A stretch of DNA of 64,000 nucleotides from Deefgea piscis (GCF_019665785.1 NZ_CP081149.1:1612001-1676000); one strand, 5' to 3'. Positions 43,261 through 54,003 are shown, counted from the stretch's first letter. Notes: a model not told the origin generated them from the letters alone. Numbers and translations: made by a program.

Positions 43261-44085
43261 ATGAAATATTTTTCCTGTGGGCGGTTTAAGTTGGCCTTGG
43301 ATCGTCCTTGGGTGATGGGTATTGTGAATGTGACCCCCGATTCATTTGTTGATGGTGGGCAATACGATACCTTAGTCCATGCAGTGGCTCATGCTGAGCG
43401 ATTATTAAAAGATGGTGCTGATATATTAGATATTGGTGGAGAATCAACGCGACCAGGTGCCGCGTTGGTGCCTGTTGAAGAAGAAATTCGCCGAGTGATT
43501 CCAGTACTACAGGCGCTGAGTAGCTTGAATGTCCCCTTGTCAATTGACACCCGTAAGCCCGAGGTGATGCGAGCTGCAATTGATGCTGGCGTAGATTTGG
43601 TGAATGATATTAGTGCCCTAGAGGGTAGTGGGGCGATGGACGTATTGGCTGCAAGCCAGGTTGGCGTCTGTTTAATGCACAAGCAAGGTGAGCCGCAAAC
43701 CATGCAAAATGCGCCAGCATATGAAGACGTTGTTGCTGAAGTGGGGCATTATTTGCAGCAGAGAATTGCATTGGCGATGAGTGCTGGTATTGCTGCCGAG
43801 CGTATCGTGTTCGATCCTGGTTTTGGTTTTGGCAAAACCTTGGCGCATAATGTGGCGCTGTTTCAGTCGCTAGATTTATTGTGTGAGCAATTATCTCTGC
43901 CTTTGCTGGTGGGGGTTTCGCGGAAAAAAATGTTGGGTGAAATTACGGGCTATGCAGTTTCAGGTCGTGTGCAGGCGAGTATCGTTGCGGCATTACTTGC
44001 GGTGCAAAAAGGAGCTGCCATTGTGCGTGTGCATGACGTAAGGGAAACGGCGGATGCTTTAAAGTTGTGGAAAGCATTAAAATAA
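43261..44085 (+). CDS. folP: Dihydropteroate synthase
   Basis: A 274-residue enzyme that joins p-aminobenzoate with the pterin pyrophosphate in folate synthesis; it is the sulfonamide target. The family blocks are VMGIVNVTPDSF (18-29), DILDIGGESTRPGA, SIDTRKPEVMRAAI, FDPGFGFGKTLAHN and GVSRKKMLGEI. Start is ATG 43261, with AGGAG 5 nt upstream; an in-frame GTG at 43255 overlaps that sequence. glmM follows after 26 bp, so the two likely form an operon. Confidence 0.96.
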   Translation: MKYFSCGRFKLALDRPWVMGIVNVTPDSFVDGGQYDTLVHAVAHAERLLKDGADILDIGGESTRPGAALVPVEEEIRRVIPVLQALSSLNVPLSIDTRKPEVMRAAIDAGVDLVNDISALEGSGAMDVLAASQVGVCLMHKQGEPQTMQNAPAYEDVVAEVGHYLQQRIALAMSAGIAAERIVFDPGFGFGKTLAHNVALFQSLDLLCEQLSLPLLVGVSRKKMLGEITGYAVSGRVQASIVAALLAVQKGAAIVRVHDVRETADALKLWKALK

Positions 44086-44111
44086 TCTTATTACAAAATA
44101 GGTAGGACATT

Positions 44112-45470
44112 ATGGCGCGTAAATTTTTTGGTACAGATGGGGTGCGAGGCTTAGTGGGTGAATATCCGATTACGCCTGATTTTGCGATGAAACTTGGTTT
44201 TGCGGCAGGCAAGGTATTTGCTGCAAATAGTACACGTAAAAACGGTGAGCATGCCGCCGTATTGATCGGAAAAGATACGCGCGTTTCTGGTTATATGCTT
44301 GAGGCTGCTTTGCAAGCCGGCTTTAATGCGGCAGGCGTTGATGTGTACTTAACTGGGCCTTTGCCAACACCGGGTATTGCTTATTTGACGCGAGCGCTGC
44401 GTTTGTCGGCAGGGGTGGTTATTTCTGCGTCACATAATCCTTATCACGATAATGGGATTAAATTCTTTAGCGCATCAGGAGAGAAACTCCCTGATGATGT
44501 TGAACTCGCTATTGAAGCTGCAATCGAAGAAATCCAGCACTGCGTGCAATCAAAACAAATTGGTAAATCTAAGCGGATTGACGATGCTGCTGGCCGTTAT
44601 ATCGAATTTTGTAAATCAACCTTCCCTAACGAGCTCGATTTACGTGGCTTGAAGTTGGTAGTTGATTGCGCACATGGCGCTACGTATCACATCGCGCCGC
44701 ATGTGTTTCATGAGCTGGGCGCCGAAGTGATCAGCATTGGCGTGAAACCAGATGGTTTTAATATCAATGATGAGGTTGGTGCAACACATCCAGAAACATT
44801 GCGCCTTAAAGTATTGTCTGAAGGTGCGCATTTCGGTATTGCGCTTGATGGTGATGGCGACCGACTGATTATGGTCGATCGCGATGGCACCATCGTCGAT
44901 GGCGATCAATTGCTCTATGTGTTAGCAAGCCATCGTCAGCAAAAAGGTACTTTGGGTGCTGGCGTTGTGGGTACCTTGATGACGAATTTGGGCGTTGAAA
45001 ATGCGCTGAAAGCCAAAGGGATTGGCTTTGTTCGGGCGAAAGTCGGTGATCGCTACGTGATGGAGCAATTGAAACTGAATAATTGGCTGGTCGGTGGCGA
45101 AGGATCTGGGCATTTATTGTGTTTAGATAAGCATTCAACGGGCGATGGGATTGTTTCTGCCTTGCAGATTTTGCAGGCGCTACAAGAAAGCAATCAAACC
45201 TTGGCGGGTTTTTGCAAAGATTTGTCGCTATCTAAGCAGGTGCTGAAAAACGTTCGCATTGCGAAAGGTTTTGATTGCCACGCTTCCGAAAGTATTGCTG
45301 AGGCTGTTGCTGTTGCTGAAGCGGCAATGGGTAATGATGGACGCGTATTGCTGCGCCCATCAGGCACAGAGCCGGTGGTGCGTGTGATGGTTGAGCATAT
45401 CGACCCTGCTATGGCGCGGGAATGGGCCGATAAAATCGCTGCAGTTGTTCAGGCTGAAGCGCAAGAGTAA
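44112..45470 (+). CDS. glmM: Phosphoglucosamine mutase
   Basis: A 452-residue mutase that converts glucosamine-6-phosphate to glucosamine-1-phosphate for peptidoglycan and lipopolysaccharide. The phosphorylated serine is Ser107 in [18 protein letters not shown], the metal loop is ALDGDGDR, and the sugar-phosphate loop is [14 protein letters not shown]. Length is normal. Its TAA (45468-45470) directly abuts the stop codon of the convergent chemoreceptor gene. Confidence 0.97.
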   Translation: MARKFFGTDGVRGLVGEYPITPDFAMKLGFAAGKVFAANSTRKNGEHAAVLIGKDTRVSGYMLEAALQAGFNAAGVDVYLTGPLPTPGIAYLTRALRLSAGVVISASHNPYHDNGIKFFSASGEKLPDDVELAIEAAIEEIQHCVQSKQIGKSKRIDDAAGRYIEFCKSTFPNELDLRGLKLVVDCAHGATYHIAPHVFHELGAEVISIGVKPDGFNINDEVGATHPETLRLKVLSEGAHFGIALDGDGDRLIMVDRDGTIVDGDQLLYVLASHRQQKGTLGAGVVGTLMTNLGVENALKAKGIGFVRAKVGDRYVMEQLKLNNWLVGGEGSGHLLCLDKHSTGDGIVSALQILQALQESNQTLAGFCKDLSLSKQVLKNVRIAKGFDCHASESIAEAVAVAEAAMGNDGRVLLRPSGTEPVVRVMVEHIDPAMAREWADKIAAVVQAEAQE

Positions 45471-47051
45471 TTACTTCGTAGTTTGAAATGTGGCCATTGA
45501 TCGCTCGAGTTCATTGGCCACATCTGCCAGTTCTGCCATTTCCTGTTTGATTGCCTGACTATCATTGTGTGTGTGATTCAGCCCAGTGCTGATGGTGCTC
45601 ACCTGTTCAGCAATGGCCTGCGCCGCTGCTGTTTGTTGATCGACAGCGACGGCTATCGACTCCATCATATTGGCGACGCCTTCGCTTTCGCTACGAATCT
45701 GCGATAAAGAGCGTGACACCGTCTGGCCATGGTCACTAAATTGCCCCAAACATAAACTTGCTGCACTAATTGCATGGCTCGTTACGCTGGTATTAGATTG
45801 TGTTTTTTTGAGGATGTCTTGGATGTTGCGAGTGGAGGTCGTGGTGTGTTGCGCTAATTTACGCACTTCATCGGCAACCACAGCAAAACCTCTACCAGAT
45901 TCACCAGCACGTGCGGCTTCAATGGCGGCATTGAGTGCCAATAAATTAGTTTGATCGGCAATGTCTTTGATCGTGGCGCTGGCGGTCACTATTTCACTAA
46001 AGGAATGCGCCAGTGTCTGCATTTCAGCCTCAACTTGTGCAAAATGCGATGATAAGGCCGAGAGGTTTTTTAGTGTGATTTGCCCTGCTTGATCCGCATT
46101 GCTCGTAGCTGCGTATGAAGATTGGGCGATACTTGCTGCTTGTGCAGCCAGAGCGCCAACATGGGCGATTGCACTGCTGAGTGTTGCGCTGGCGTGCCGG
46201 ATATCATCTAACTGTAGCGATTGATCATGCGTATTTTGACTAACGGCATTCGATAAGTCGCTAATTCGGTGAGTATCGGCTCGGGTCGCTGTCGCGGCAA
46301 TACTCGCTTGCGTGAGGACTTGTTGAAGTTGCTGTAAAAACTGGTTGATAGCGAGACCCAATTCGCCAAGTTCGTCGCGACTTTCAGGCATGCGTAATGT
46401 GATTTCCCCCGAGCGTAATCGCTTTGCAATTGATTCCATTTGATATAAAGAATGCTGCAAACGTTTGGCAAAGCCGAGTTGAGAAATAATAATAATCAGC
46501 CCTGCACAAGCAATTGGAGTGAGTACGCCCCAAATGAGTTGCTGAATGTCTTGCTGGATGCTGGTTTCGCTGTGCTGTGCATCATTCACAATTTGGCGCA
46601 TTAATTGGCTGATTTGTTCAAGTAGTGGGGACAAATTATTCCGGTAAAGTTGCTCTGGAATGGTGATGGCATCTTCGGGGTTGGTTTCGGCGATTTTAAT
46701 CGCGCTGTGAAATTGTGTTAAATAGCGCTGCCAATTTTGGCTGAGTGCTTGCTGTAAAGGTTGTCGCTGAGTCGGTGTGAGGGTAGGGGTTAATGCTTGT
46801 TGTAGGGTGTGAATTTGCTGTTCGGCTTGCTGCAATTGTTGCGTCGCATCGGGCGCCATAACCTCGAGTCGTGACAGCGTGAGCATGCTTGATTTCATTT
46901 GTGCAAGCTGAGCAATGCTGGTTTGTTTTTGTTGGTTTTCTAAAAAATGCAATCTAAGAGTATGGAGTTTCCAGCTGCAAAATAGCGCCGCAGTGAGAAG
47001 TGCGGCCAAGGTGATGGCGCTAACATATTTAAGTTGTGTGGCAATCTTCAT
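45471..47051 (-). CDS. Methyl-accepting chemotaxis protein (helical periplasmic domain)
   Basis: A 526-residue chemoreceptor. Membrane segments lie at about 9-28 and 172-191, enclosing a helical, Gln-rich periplasmic domain like four-helix-bundle (Tar-type) sensors. HAMP follows (about 192-245), then the signalling coil with tip [22 protein letters not shown]. The ligand is unknown. There is no CheR-docking pentapeptide. No intergenic spacer separates its stop from glmM's. Confidence 0.9.
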   Translation of the reverse strand: MKIATQLKYVSAITLAALLTAALFCSWKLHTLRLHFLENQQKQTSIAQLAQMKSSMLTLSRLEVMAPDATQQLQQAEQQIHTLQQALTPTLTPTQRQPLQQALSQNWQRYLTQFHSAIKIAETNPEDAITIPEQLYRNNLSPLLEQISQLMRQIVNDAQHSETSIQQDIQQLIWGVLTPIACAGLIIIISQLGFAKRLQHSLYQMESIAKRLRSGEITLRMPESRDELGELGLAINQFLQQLQQVLTQASIAATATRADTHRISDLSNAVSQNTHDQSLQLDDIRHASATLSSAIAHVGALAAQAASIAQSSYAATSNADQAGQITLKNLSALSSHFAQVEAEMQTLAHSFSEIVTASATIKDIADQTNLLALNAAIEAARAGESGRGFAVVADEVRKLAQHTTTSTRNIQDILKKTQSNTSVTSHAISAASLCLGQFSDHGQTVSRSLSQIRSESEGVANMMESIAVAVDQQTAAAQAIAEQVSTISTGLNHTHNDSQAIKQEMAELADVANELERSMATFQTTK

Positions 47052-47191
47052 GTGTACGGGCTTTGGTATTCTGACTTGAGGGGCCGTAGCATAAGTTGAT
47101 TGTGTTACGATAAAATGACAAATGCATTGCTTTGTCGTGTGGGTATTGGATTGCAGCCTATGTATATATTGACTTTTATTCGTATACTAAA

Positions 47192-47220
47192 CAAAAAGAC
47201 CGCTAAAGCGGCCTTTTTGT
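47192..47220. terminator. Terminator after pstB
   Basis: AAAAAGACCGC and GCGGCCTTTTT with a short AAA-type loop, one mismatch in the stem. It ends the pst transcript on the minus strand. Confidence 0.8.
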
Positions 47221-47241
47221 AGATATACAATTTAGTATGGC

Positions 47242-48009
47242 TTAACCAAACTTGCCTGTAATGTAGTCTTCAGTTGCTTTTACTTTTGGTGCGGTAAAGA
47301 TCGTATCTGTTTCGCCCATTTCGATCATTTCACCCAAATACATATACGCCGTGTAATCAGAAATCCGTGCAGCTTGTTGCATATTGTGGGTCACAATGGC
47401 GATGGTATAGTCTTTTTTGAGCTCATGAATCAGCTCTTCAACGTGCGCGGTTGAGATTGGATCGAGTGCCGATGTTGGTTCGTCGAGCAAGAGGATCTCA
47501 GGTTTTACGGCAACGGCGCGGGCGATGCAAAGACGTTGCTGCTGGCCGCCAGACAGACCTAGGCCGGACTGCTTAAGCTTGTCTTTAACTTCGTTCCACA
47601 GCGCGGCTTTAGTGAGCGCCCATTCAATGCGATCATCCATTTCTGATTTGCTCAGTGTTTCATAGAGCTTAACGCCGAATGCTACATTGTCATAAATCGA
47701 CATCGGAAATGGGGTTGGTTTTTGAAAAACCATACCAACTTTGGCGCGCAGCATATTCAAGTCAACGCTAGACTCTAAAATGTTTTGCCCGTTGAGGATG
47801 ATTTCACCTTCGGCACGTAATTTTGGATAAAGGTCATACATCCGATTGAAGGTGCGTAACAACGTCGACTTGCCGCAGCCAGAAGGGCCAATAAATGCGG
47901 TGACTTTTCCGGCTAAAATTTCCAAATTGATGTTTTTAAGTGCGTGAAAGTTGCCGTAGTAAAAATTTAAGTTTTTGACTGTCAAGCCAGCTTTATGTTG
48001 AGTGCTCAT
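47242..48009 (-). CDS. pstB: Phosphate ABC transporter ATP-binding protein
   Basis: A 255-residue ATPase driving high-affinity phosphate import. Walker A is [14 protein letters not shown], the signature is [16 protein letters not shown], Walker B is [15 protein letters not shown], and the H-loop is [14 protein letters not shown]. The phosphate-type insert [22 protein letters not shown] is clear. I chose ATG 48009; a TTG six codons upstream is in frame. It is the last gene of the operon, 26 bp after pstA. Confidence 0.97.
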   Translation of the reverse strand: MSTQHKAGLTVKNLNFYYGNFHALKNINLEILAGKVTAFIGPSGCGKSTLLRTFNRMYDLYPKLRAEGEIILNGQNILESSVDLNMLRAKVGMVFQKPTPFPMSIYDNVAFGVKLYETLSKSEMDDRIEWALTKAALWNEVKDKLKQSGLGLSGGQQQRLCIARAVAVKPEILLLDEPTSALDPISTAHVEELIHELKKDYTIAIVTHNMQQAARISDYTAYMYLGEMIEMGETDTIFTAPKVKATEDYITGKFG

Positions 48010-48035
48010 GAATGATTGTCCGTTCAAAGTCTAAA

Positions 48036-48887
48036 TTAGTGTTGTTTGGGTTGGCGAAGAATGACGCGGGCAATGATATTCATGCCGAGAACAAATAGGC
48101 CAATTAAGAGTGCGCCAGCCCAAGCTAATTGATGCCATTCTGCGTAAGGACTCATCGCAAATTGGAAAATAACCACCGGCAAGTTCGCCATGGGTTGATT
48201 CATGTTTGAGTAGAACTGGTTATTTAGCGCGGTAAATAACAGCGGGGCGGTTTCGCCTAAAATGCGAGCGATTGCCAGCAAGATACCTGTAGCTACACCT
48301 GATTTTGCTGCTTTTAATGTAACAAACAACACCATTTTCCATTGTGGTGCACCAAGGGCGTAGGCCGCTTCGCGCATGGCGGTCGGTACTAAGAGCAGCA
48401 TGTTCTCTGTGGTTCTTAGCACCACTGGTATCACCAAGATGGCCAAAGCAAATGAGCCGGCCCAACCTGAGAAATGCCCCACTTGCGTGACGTAAATTTC
48501 AAATACAAACAGGCCAATAACAATCGATGGCGCAGATAGCAAGATATCGTTGATAAAACGAGTTGTTGGGGCTAACCAGCCTTTGTTACCAAATTCGGCC
48601 AGATAGGTACCAGCCAAAATGCCGATGGGCGTACCAATCAACACGCCCACTGCAGACATCTGCAAACTACCCAAAATCGCATTCGCCAAACCACCTTGAC
48701 TGCCAGGCGCTGGGGTTGTTTCGGTGAATGTTTGCAATGTTAAGCCTGCAATCCCGTTAGAAAACAGCGTGTACATAATCCAAAACAGCCAAAACAAGCC
48801 AAAGGCCATGGCAATCATTGAAAGGATTAGGCTGACGTTGTTAACGAGGCGACGACGTAGGTAAAGGCTAGGATTTAAATTATTCAT
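48036..48887 (-). CDS. pstA: Phosphate ABC transporter permease PstA
   Basis: A 283-residue membrane permease of the phosphate importer. Six membrane segments surround the ABC-contact loop ([30 protein letters not shown]). PstA-typical blocks are [27 protein letters not shown] and [22 protein letters not shown] 6 nt before the ATG overlaps the pstC stop region, a sign of tight coupling. PstC and PstB are adjacent. Confidence 0.96.
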   Translation of the reverse strand: MNNLNPSLYLRRRLVNNVSLILSMIAMAFGLFWLFWIMYTLFSNGIAGLTLQTFTETTPAPGSQGGLANAILGSLQMSAVGVLIGTPIGILAGTYLAEFGNKGWLAPTTRFINDILLSAPSIVIGLFVFEIYVTQVGHFSGWAGSFALAILVIPVVLRTTENMLLLVPTAMREAAYALGAPQWKMVLFVTLKAAKSGVATGILLAIARILGETAPLLFTALNNQFYSNMNQPMANLPVVIFQFAMSPYAEWHQLAWAGALLIGLFVLGMNIIARVILRQPKQH

Positions 48888-48896
48888 GACCGATCC

Positions 48897-49853
48897 TTAA
48901 GAATGAGAGCCTTCATTGCGGTTTAGACGCATGAGGAGCAGTTTAGAAAGGACCAAAACGACAAAGGTAATGAAGAAGAGCAAGAGGCCCAGTTCAATCA
49001 GTGATGAGGTGTAAAGCTCGCCATGTGCTTCGGTGAATTCATTGGCCAGTGTGGCTGAAATGGTCGTGGCAGGGTCGAACAGTGAATTCATGTCATTCAT
49101 TGAATTACCAATCACAAACGTAATCGCCATTGTTTCGCCCAGTGCACGGCCTAGGCCGAGCATAATGCCGCCAATAATCCCAGTTTTGGTGTAGGGAACG
49201 ACGATATTCCACACGACTTCCCAAGTCGTGCCGCCAAGACCATATGCTGATTCTTTGAGCAGTGGTGGTACCACTTCAAAAACGTCACGCATGACCGAGG
49301 TGACAAAAGGGATGACCATAATTGATAAAATTAAGCCGCCGGTAAACATACCGATGCCCATTGGCGGGCCGTCAAATAAAGGGCCTAAAATAGGAACGCC
49401 TGCGGTGACTTCGGTGATCCAGGGTTGGACATGGTCGGCAAACAATGGTGCAAATACAAACAGACCCCACATGCCGTAAATAATCGATGGCACACCTGCG
49501 AGCAATTCAATACAAATGCCAAGCGGACGGCGTAGCCAAACGGGTGAGAGTTCAGTCAGGAAAATTGCAATACCAAAGCTGATCGGTACTGCAACAACCA
49601 AGGCAATTGCTGAGGAAATTAATGTGCCACGAATCGATGGCCAAGCGCCAAATTGATCGGTAACAGGGTTCCAATCACTTGAAGAAATAAAGCCAAGGCC
49701 GAAAGCTTTGATGCTAGGTAGGGCGCCATAGAGCAAAGAAATAATAATGCCGCTCAATAGAGCAAGCACAAAGAAAGCAAAGAAACGGGTGCTGTTGACA
49801 AAGAATGCATCTTGCAGTCGTTGTATTTTCATCCGTTGCGACATATTAGACAT
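48897..49853 (-). CDS. pstC: Phosphate ABC transporter permease PstC
   Basis: A 318-residue permease pairing with PstA. Membrane segments start at about residue 22; the contact loop is KESAYGLGGTTWEVVWNIVVPYTKTGIIGG, and SYGIAIFLTEL-like and GICIELLAGVPSIIYGMWG blocks are typical. I chose ATG 49853, as GGAG lies 8 nt upstream; the frame extends 15 codons further without support. It follows the pstS-pstC hairpin. Confidence 0.95.
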   Translation of the reverse strand: MSNMSQRMKIQRLQDAFFVNSTRFFAFFVLALLSGIIISLLYGALPSIKAFGLGFISSSDWNPVTDQFGAWPSIRGTLISSAIALVVAVPISFGIAIFLTELSPVWLRRPLGICIELLAGVPSIIYGMWGLFVFAPLFADHVQPWITEVTAGVPILGPLFDGPPMGIGMFTGGLILSIMVIPFVTSVMRDVFEVVPPLLKESAYGLGGTTWEVVWNIVVPYTKTGIIGGIMLGLGRALGETMAITFVIGNSMNDMNSLFDPATTISATLANEFTEAHGELYTSSLIELGLLLFFITFVVLVLSKLLLMRLNRNEGSHS

Positions 49854-49887
49854 CAGTAATTCTCCGGTCCTCCAAAACTTAGAAACT

Positions 49888-49920
49888 AACAAGCACACTA
49901 CTTAATTGAGTGTGCTTGTT
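49888..49920 (-). other. Intercistronic hairpin between pstS and pstC
   Basis: AACAAGCACACT (49888-49899) and AGTGTGCTTGTT (49909-49920) form a perfect 12-bp stem with a 9-nt loop. No long T-run follows on the minus strand, so it probably stabilises pstS mRNA or partly stops transcription, giving more PstS than permease. Confidence 0.65.
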
Positions 49921-49963
49921 TTCTGCGCGCGAATTGTATCTCTGCGCAATTCAATCGGGGAAA

Positions 49964-51004
49964 TTATTTCCAGATTGGATTTTTTCCGTCGCTCAATTGT
50001 GTTTTCCAGTTGGACTTGATCATTGCAACCACATTGTCTGGCATTGGGATGTAATCCAGTTCAAGAGAAACTTTGTCTGCGTCTGCGCCATAAGCCCAAT
50101 CGAAGAATTTAAGTACTTCTACGCCTTGGGTTGGTTTGTCTTGTTTTTTGTGCATCAAAATGAACGTAGGGCTAGCAATAGGCCATGCATCTTTGCCAGG
50201 TGCATTGGTGGTTACCAGGAACATACCCGGTGCGTTTTTCCAGTCGGCGCTGGCTGCAGCCGCTTTAAATGTCTCTTCTGACGGCTGAACAAATGCACCA
50301 GAGCTATTCGATAGCTGTGTATGTGAGAGTTTGTTTTGCTTGGCGTAAACAAACTCAACGTAACCGATAGCGCCTTTAATACGTTGAACGTAATTGGCTA
50401 CACCTTCATTGCCTTTGCCGCCCACACCTGCTGGCCATTGTACTGAACTATTTGAGCCAACTTTTTGTTTCCACTCTGGCGAAACTTGCGATAGATAGTT
50501 TGTGAACAGGAAGGTTGTGCCAGAACCGTCGGAACGGCGTACAACTGTAATGTTCTGTGCTGGCAAGGCGACGCCAGGATTGAGTGCTGCTACAGCAGGG
50601 TCATTCCATTTTTTAACTTTGCCGAGGTAAATGTCGCTTAGCAAGGTCGCCGATAGCTTTAATTGGCCAGGTGCAATCCCTGGAATGTTCACAACAGGTA
50701 CAACGCCACCCAGTACGGTCGGGAATTGAATTAAGCCGTCTTTATCTAGGTCAGCTGGTTTGAGTGGCATGTCTGTCGCACCAAAATCAACCGTTTTTGC
50801 TTGAATTTGTTTGATGCCACCGCCTGAGCCGATAGATTGGTAGTTCATGCCGTTGCCGGTTTTGGCTTTATACATCTCGGCCCATTTCGCATAGAGCGGG
50901 TACGGAAAGGTTGCACCTGCACCGGTAATGTCTGCAGCAATGACTTGGCTAAAAAGGCCAGCAGTTAAACCAGCGGTAACGAGCATTTTGTGAACTAGAG
51001 TCAT
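49964..51004 (-). CDS. pstS: Phosphate-binding periplasmic protein PstS
   Basis: A 346-residue PstS that binds inorganic phosphate in the periplasm. A signal peptide (about 1-23, ending VIAA) is followed by ADITGAGATFPYPLYAKWAEMY, IGSGGGIKQIQAKTVDFGATD, and the phosphate-site loop VRRSDGSGTTFLFTNYLS. AAGGGA precedes the ATG. Upstream I see only one weak Pho-box-like half-site (TTGTAAT, about 51085-51091), so PhoB control is probable from family knowledge but not shown. Confidence 0.96.
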   Translation of the reverse strand: MTLVHKMLVTAGLTAGLFSQVIAADITGAGATFPYPLYAKWAEMYKAKTGNGMNYQSIGSGGGIKQIQAKTVDFGATDMPLKPADLDKDGLIQFPTVLGGVVPVVNIPGIAPGQLKLSATLLSDIYLGKVKKWNDPAVAALNPGVALPAQNITVVRRSDGSGTTFLFTNYLSQVSPEWKQKVGSNSSVQWPAGVGGKGNEGVANYVQRIKGAIGYVEFVYAKQNKLSHTQLSNSSGAFVQPSEETFKAAAASADWKNAPGMFLVTTNAPGKDAWPIASPTFILMHKKQDKPTQGVEVLKFFDWAYGADADKVSLELDYIPMPDNVVAMIKSNWKTQLSDGKNPIWK

Positions 51005-51256
51005 AATCAGTTAAATCCCTTGGGTTTGTCTGAGTGTGTATGTATTGAACAAGCCGCATCGTAATCGTTTATTGTTTCCGAATTATTACAAAAATCCATG
51101 TGCTGAAGTATTGCGAAGAATTTGATATTTAAGGGGCTTGGGTTTTGCAGGGAAGCTGAGTGTATGTAGGGGATGGGGTGCATTATTTAAATCCTTGGGT
51201 TTAGGAATTATATGCATGCATGTCTTGGTTATGTTTGCGGGTTTGGGCTTTAGCGT

Positions 51257-51286
51257 TTGACGTTGATTGGCTGGGAACGTTACCAT
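51257..51286 (+). promoter_or_regulatory. Sigma-70-type promoter before tpiA
   Basis: TTGACG (51257-51262) and TACCAT (51281-51286) with 18-bp spacing, about 28 bp before the tpiA ATG. Confidence 0.5.
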
Positions 51287-51314
51287 TTCTACTGTTGATA
51301 GGGATAAAGTAAAT

Positions 51315-52025
51315 ATGGCAAAGCAACTGGTGGTGGGTAATTGGAAGCTGCATGGCAGTATTGGTCAGGTTAAATCGGTTTTGGGGGAGATTGCCCAGGC
51401 TAAGCTACAGGCCAATGTGGGGGTCTGTGTCCCATATCCGTATGTGATGTTGGCAAGGCAGATTCTTCACAATACCCATGTGCAGTGTGGCGCTCAAGAC
51501 GTTAGCCAGTATCACATCGGGGCATATACGGGTGAGGTGTCGTCGGGGATGCTCGCTGATATCGGGTGTGAGATGGTGATTGTTGGTCATTCTGAGCGTC
51601 GGCGATTATTTGGTGAGACGACAGAGCAAGCTGGTGTTAAAATGCGCGCTGCTCTAGATGCCGGCTTGTTTGGGATTTACTGTGTGGGTGAGTCCGCAGA
51701 GCAGCGACGTGAAGGTCGCGCAGAAGAAGTTGTTGCGGCTCAGTTACAGGTATTACAAAATTTACCAGTTGGATTGTATGCTGTGGCATACGAGCCTTCT
51801 TGGGCTGTAGGTAGTGGCATGGTTGCCTCCAGTGAGCAGATTTCGCCGATGCATGCATTGATTAAAAATCAATTAGATGAACGAGTTAAAGTTCTCTATG
51901 GCGGCAGTGTGAAGTCGAATAATGCAGAGTCAATTTTGGCTGTGCAGCATGTCGATGGGGTGTTGGTGGGGGGTGCAGCACTCTCCGCCTTCGAATTTGT
52001 AGAGATTTGCAAAGCGGCGCGCTGA
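51315..52025 (+). CDS. tpiA: Triosephosphate isomerase
   Basis: A 236-residue TIM that interconverts dihydroxyacetone phosphate and glyceraldehyde-3-phosphate. Catalytic residues are Lys11 (VVGNWKLHGS), His92 (IVGHSERR) and Glu160 (AYEPSWAVGSG); the phosphate loop is VLYGGSVKSNN. I chose ATG 51315 because the family starts with M-x-x-x-x-V-x-G-N-W-K; the upstream 16 in-frame codons are unlikely. secG follows after 36 bp, a common pairing. Confidence 0.96.
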   Translation: MAKQLVVGNWKLHGSIGQVKSVLGEIAQAKLQANVGVCVPYPYVMLARQILHNTHVQCGAQDVSQYHIGAYTGEVSSGMLADIGCEMVIVGHSERRRLFGETTEQAGVKMRAALDAGLFGIYCVGESAEQRREGRAEEVVAAQLQVLQNLPVGLYAVAYEPSWAVGSGMVASSEQISPMHALIKNQLDERVKVLYGGSVKSNNAESILAVQHVDGVLVGGAALSAFEFVEICKAAR

Positions 52026-52061
52026 TGGTACAATTCACGTCGCTCTTGAAATGAGAAAATA

Positions 52062-52379
52062 ATGGACTTTATTACCAGTTTAGTGCTTACCGTAAATGTG
52101 ATTTCTGCTATCGCTGTCATTGTGTTGGTGTTGATGCAGCATGGCAAAGGTGCGGATATGGGGGCTGCATTTGGTAGCGGATCGGCCGGTAGTGTGTTCG
52201 GTTCGAGTGGCTCAGCTAACTTTTTAAGTCGCAGTACTGGCATTTGTGCAACAGTTTTTTTTGTTACGTCGATGGCCTTGGTTTTATTGACCGCACCAAA
52301 ACAAACTGCCTCAATTATGTCGACAGTACAGCCAGCTGCAGTCGCATCTCAAGTTGAAGGGCAAAAAATTCCTGACTAA
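52062..52379 (+). CDS. secG: Preprotein translocase subunit SecG
   Basis: A 105-residue SecG, part of the SecYEG protein-export channel. Two membrane segments (about 4-22 and 55-75) flank the conserved loop VLMQHGKGADMGAAFGSGSAGSVFGSSGSANFL. The C-terminal tail is Ala/Gln-rich. A terminator follows. The usual tRNA-Leu seen after secG in some relatives is absent. Confidence 0.93.
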   Translation: MDFITSLVLTVNVISAIAVIVLVLMQHGKGADMGAAFGSGSAGSVFGSSGSANFLSRSTGICATVFFVTSMALVLLTAPKQTASIMSTVQPAAVASQVEGQKIPD

Positions 52380-52464
52380 ATCCATGCCATTGCATGTGGT
52401 TTGTCGGTATATACTAAGTTTGGCAGCTATGATGTTGTTAGTTTGCTGACTTAGTGCTTCAAAT

Positions 52465-52490
52465 ACGCTGGGGAATCCCAGCGTTTCTAT
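52465..52490 (+). terminator. Terminator after secG
   Basis: ACGCTGGG (52465-52472) and CCCAGCGT (52477-52484) form a perfect 8-bp stem with a 4-nt loop, followed by a short TTCT. It separates tpiA-secG from the nuo operon. Confidence 0.7.
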
Positions 52491-52550
52491 GTAATAAAAA
52501 TAACAATAAGCTGTCTAGCCTTTTTGTAATACTCTGAACTGGGGATTTTC

Positions 52551-52919
52551 ATGCTGCAAAACTATTTCCCCATCCTGCTTTTTCTGTTGGTTGGTTTACT
52601 CGTGGGTGTTATTCCACTGGTGCTGGGCTACGGGGTGAGTAAGGTTTTGGGAACGGCTCGGCCAGATACGGCAAAAAACTCACCTTACGAATGTGGTTTT
52701 GAAGCATTCGAAGACGCGCGCATGCAGTTTGATGTGCGGTATTATTTGGTGGCGATTTTGTTTATCTTGTTTGATTTGGAAGTTGCATTTTTAGTTCCTT
52801 GGGCCGTTGTGCTTAAAGAATTGGGAATGTTCGGCTTTTTGTCGATGATGATTTTCTTGGCCATTCTGGTGGTCGGCTTCGTCTACGAATGGATGAAGGG
52901 CGCTCTAGAGTGGGAGTGA
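52551..52919 (+). CDS. nuoA: NADH-quinone oxidoreductase subunit A
   Basis: A 122-residue membrane subunit of complex I, three membrane segments. Typical are the loop [44 protein letters not shown]. It opens the 14-gene type nuo operon; nuoB starts 5 bp after its stop. Confidence 0.97.
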   Translation: MLQNYFPILLFLLVGLLVGVIPLVLGYGVSKVLGTARPDTAKNSPYECGFEAFEDARMQFDVRYYLVAILFILFDLEVAFLVPWAVVLKELGMFGFLSMMIFLAILVVGFVYEWMKGALEWE

Positions 52920-52924
52920 GACAA

Positions 52925-53395
52925 ATGGAATCGCAAGAAAAAGGGTTTGTTACCACAACAGTGGATATGGTCATCAACAGCGCTCGTACGGGTTCTTTGT
53001 GGCCAATGACATTTGGTTTGGCCTGCTGTGCTGTCGAAATGATGCACGCGGGCGCTGCACGTTATGACTTGGATCGCTTTGGTGTTGTATTTCGTCCGTC
53101 GCCACGCCAATCAGACTTAATGATTGTGGCAGGAACCTTGTGCAACAAAATGGCGCCTGCTTTACGTAAAGTTTACGATCAAATGCCAGAGCCGCGCTGG
53201 GTGATTTCGATGGGGTCCTGCGCCAATGGGGGTGGTTATTATCACTACTCATATTCTGTTGTGCGTGGTTGTGATCGCATTGTACCGGTCGATGTTTATG
53301 TTCCTGGCTGTCCTCCGACAGCTGAAGCGCTCTTGTACGGCATTATTCAGCTGCAAAACAAGATTAAGCGTACCAATACCATTGCGCGCTCGTGA
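52925..53395 (+). CDS. nuoB: NADH-quinone oxidoreductase subunit B
   Basis: A 156-residue subunit carrying the N2 4Fe-4S cluster next to the quinone site. Its ligands are the adjacent Cys pair in [11 protein letters not shown], the Cys of [10 protein letters not shown] and that of [15 protein letters not shown] chose ATG 52925, with GGAG 8 nt upstream; an in-frame earlier start would overlap nuoA. It acts in the peripheral arm, partner of NuoC/D. Confidence 0.97.
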   Translation: MESQEKGFVTTTVDMVINSARTGSLWPMTFGLACCAVEMMHAGAARYDLDRFGVVFRPSPRQSDLMIVAGTLCNKMAPALRKVYDQMPEPRWVISMGSCANGGGYYHYSYSVVRGCDRIVPVDVYVPGCPPTAEALLYGIIQLQNKIKRTNTIARS

Positions 53396-53403
53396 GGTGA
53401 ACT

Positions 53404-54003
53404 GTGGCGAATAAGTTAGAAACGCTCATGGGTAGTCTGCGTGCTGTTTTGGGTGAGGCAAAAATTGCTTCGCTGAAAACCGCGCTGGATGAAGTGACGC
53501 TAGAAGTGCCGGCAAGCTTGTGGTCTGAAGTGGCTTTATTGCTGCGTGATGATCCACAGTTGCAATTTGAGCAATTAATTGATGCCTGTGGTATTGATTA
53601 TAGTACGTATAAAGATGGAGTATGGGAGGGCGCTCGCTTTGCGACGGTCTACCATTTGCTGTCGTACAAATACAATGTGCGCTTACGTGTAAGAGTATTC
53701 TGTATTGATGATGCCTTTCCAGTCGTTAATTCCGTGGTTGAGGTTTGGCCAGCAATTAATTGGTTTGAGCGCGAATCATTCGACTTATACGGGATTATTT
53801 ATCAAGGCCACCCAGATCTACGACGTTTGTTGACAGATTATGGTTTTGTTGGGCACCCCTTCCGTAAAGATTTTCCACTGTCTGGCTTTGTTGAAATGCG
53901 TTATGACGCTGAACAGGCACGTGTGATCTATCAGGCTGTAACCATCGAGCCGCGTGAAATAACACCGCGCATTATCCGCGAGGAGAACTACGGTGGCTGC
54001 TGA
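53404..54003 (+). CDS. nuoC: NADH-quinone oxidoreductase subunit C
   Basis: A 199-residue peripheral-arm subunit. Conserved blocks are [30 protein letters not shown] and [12 protein letters not shown]. Start is GTG 53404 with AGGTG upstream. It overlaps nuoD by 11 bp, so translation is coupled. NuoC is a separate protein here rather than fused to NuoD as in E. coli. Confidence 0.96.
   Translation: MANKLETLMGSLRAVLGEAKIASLKTALDEVTLEVPASLWSEVALLLRDDPQLQFEQLIDACGIDYSTYKDGVWEGARFATVYHLLSYKYNVRLRVRVFCIDDAFPVVNSVVEVWPAINWFERESFDLYGIIYQGHPDLRRLLTDYGFVGHPFRKDFPLSGFVEMRYDAEQARVIYQAVTIEPREITPRIIREENYGGC

Noticed and set aside
51005..51266. Possible Pho box before pstS
   Set aside because: Only one weak TTGTAAT half-site is visible; no proper tandem repeat.
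52380..52550. tRNA-Leu expected between secG and nuoA
   Set aside because: No cloverleaf sequence or T-loop motif is present; only a terminator hairpin is seen.
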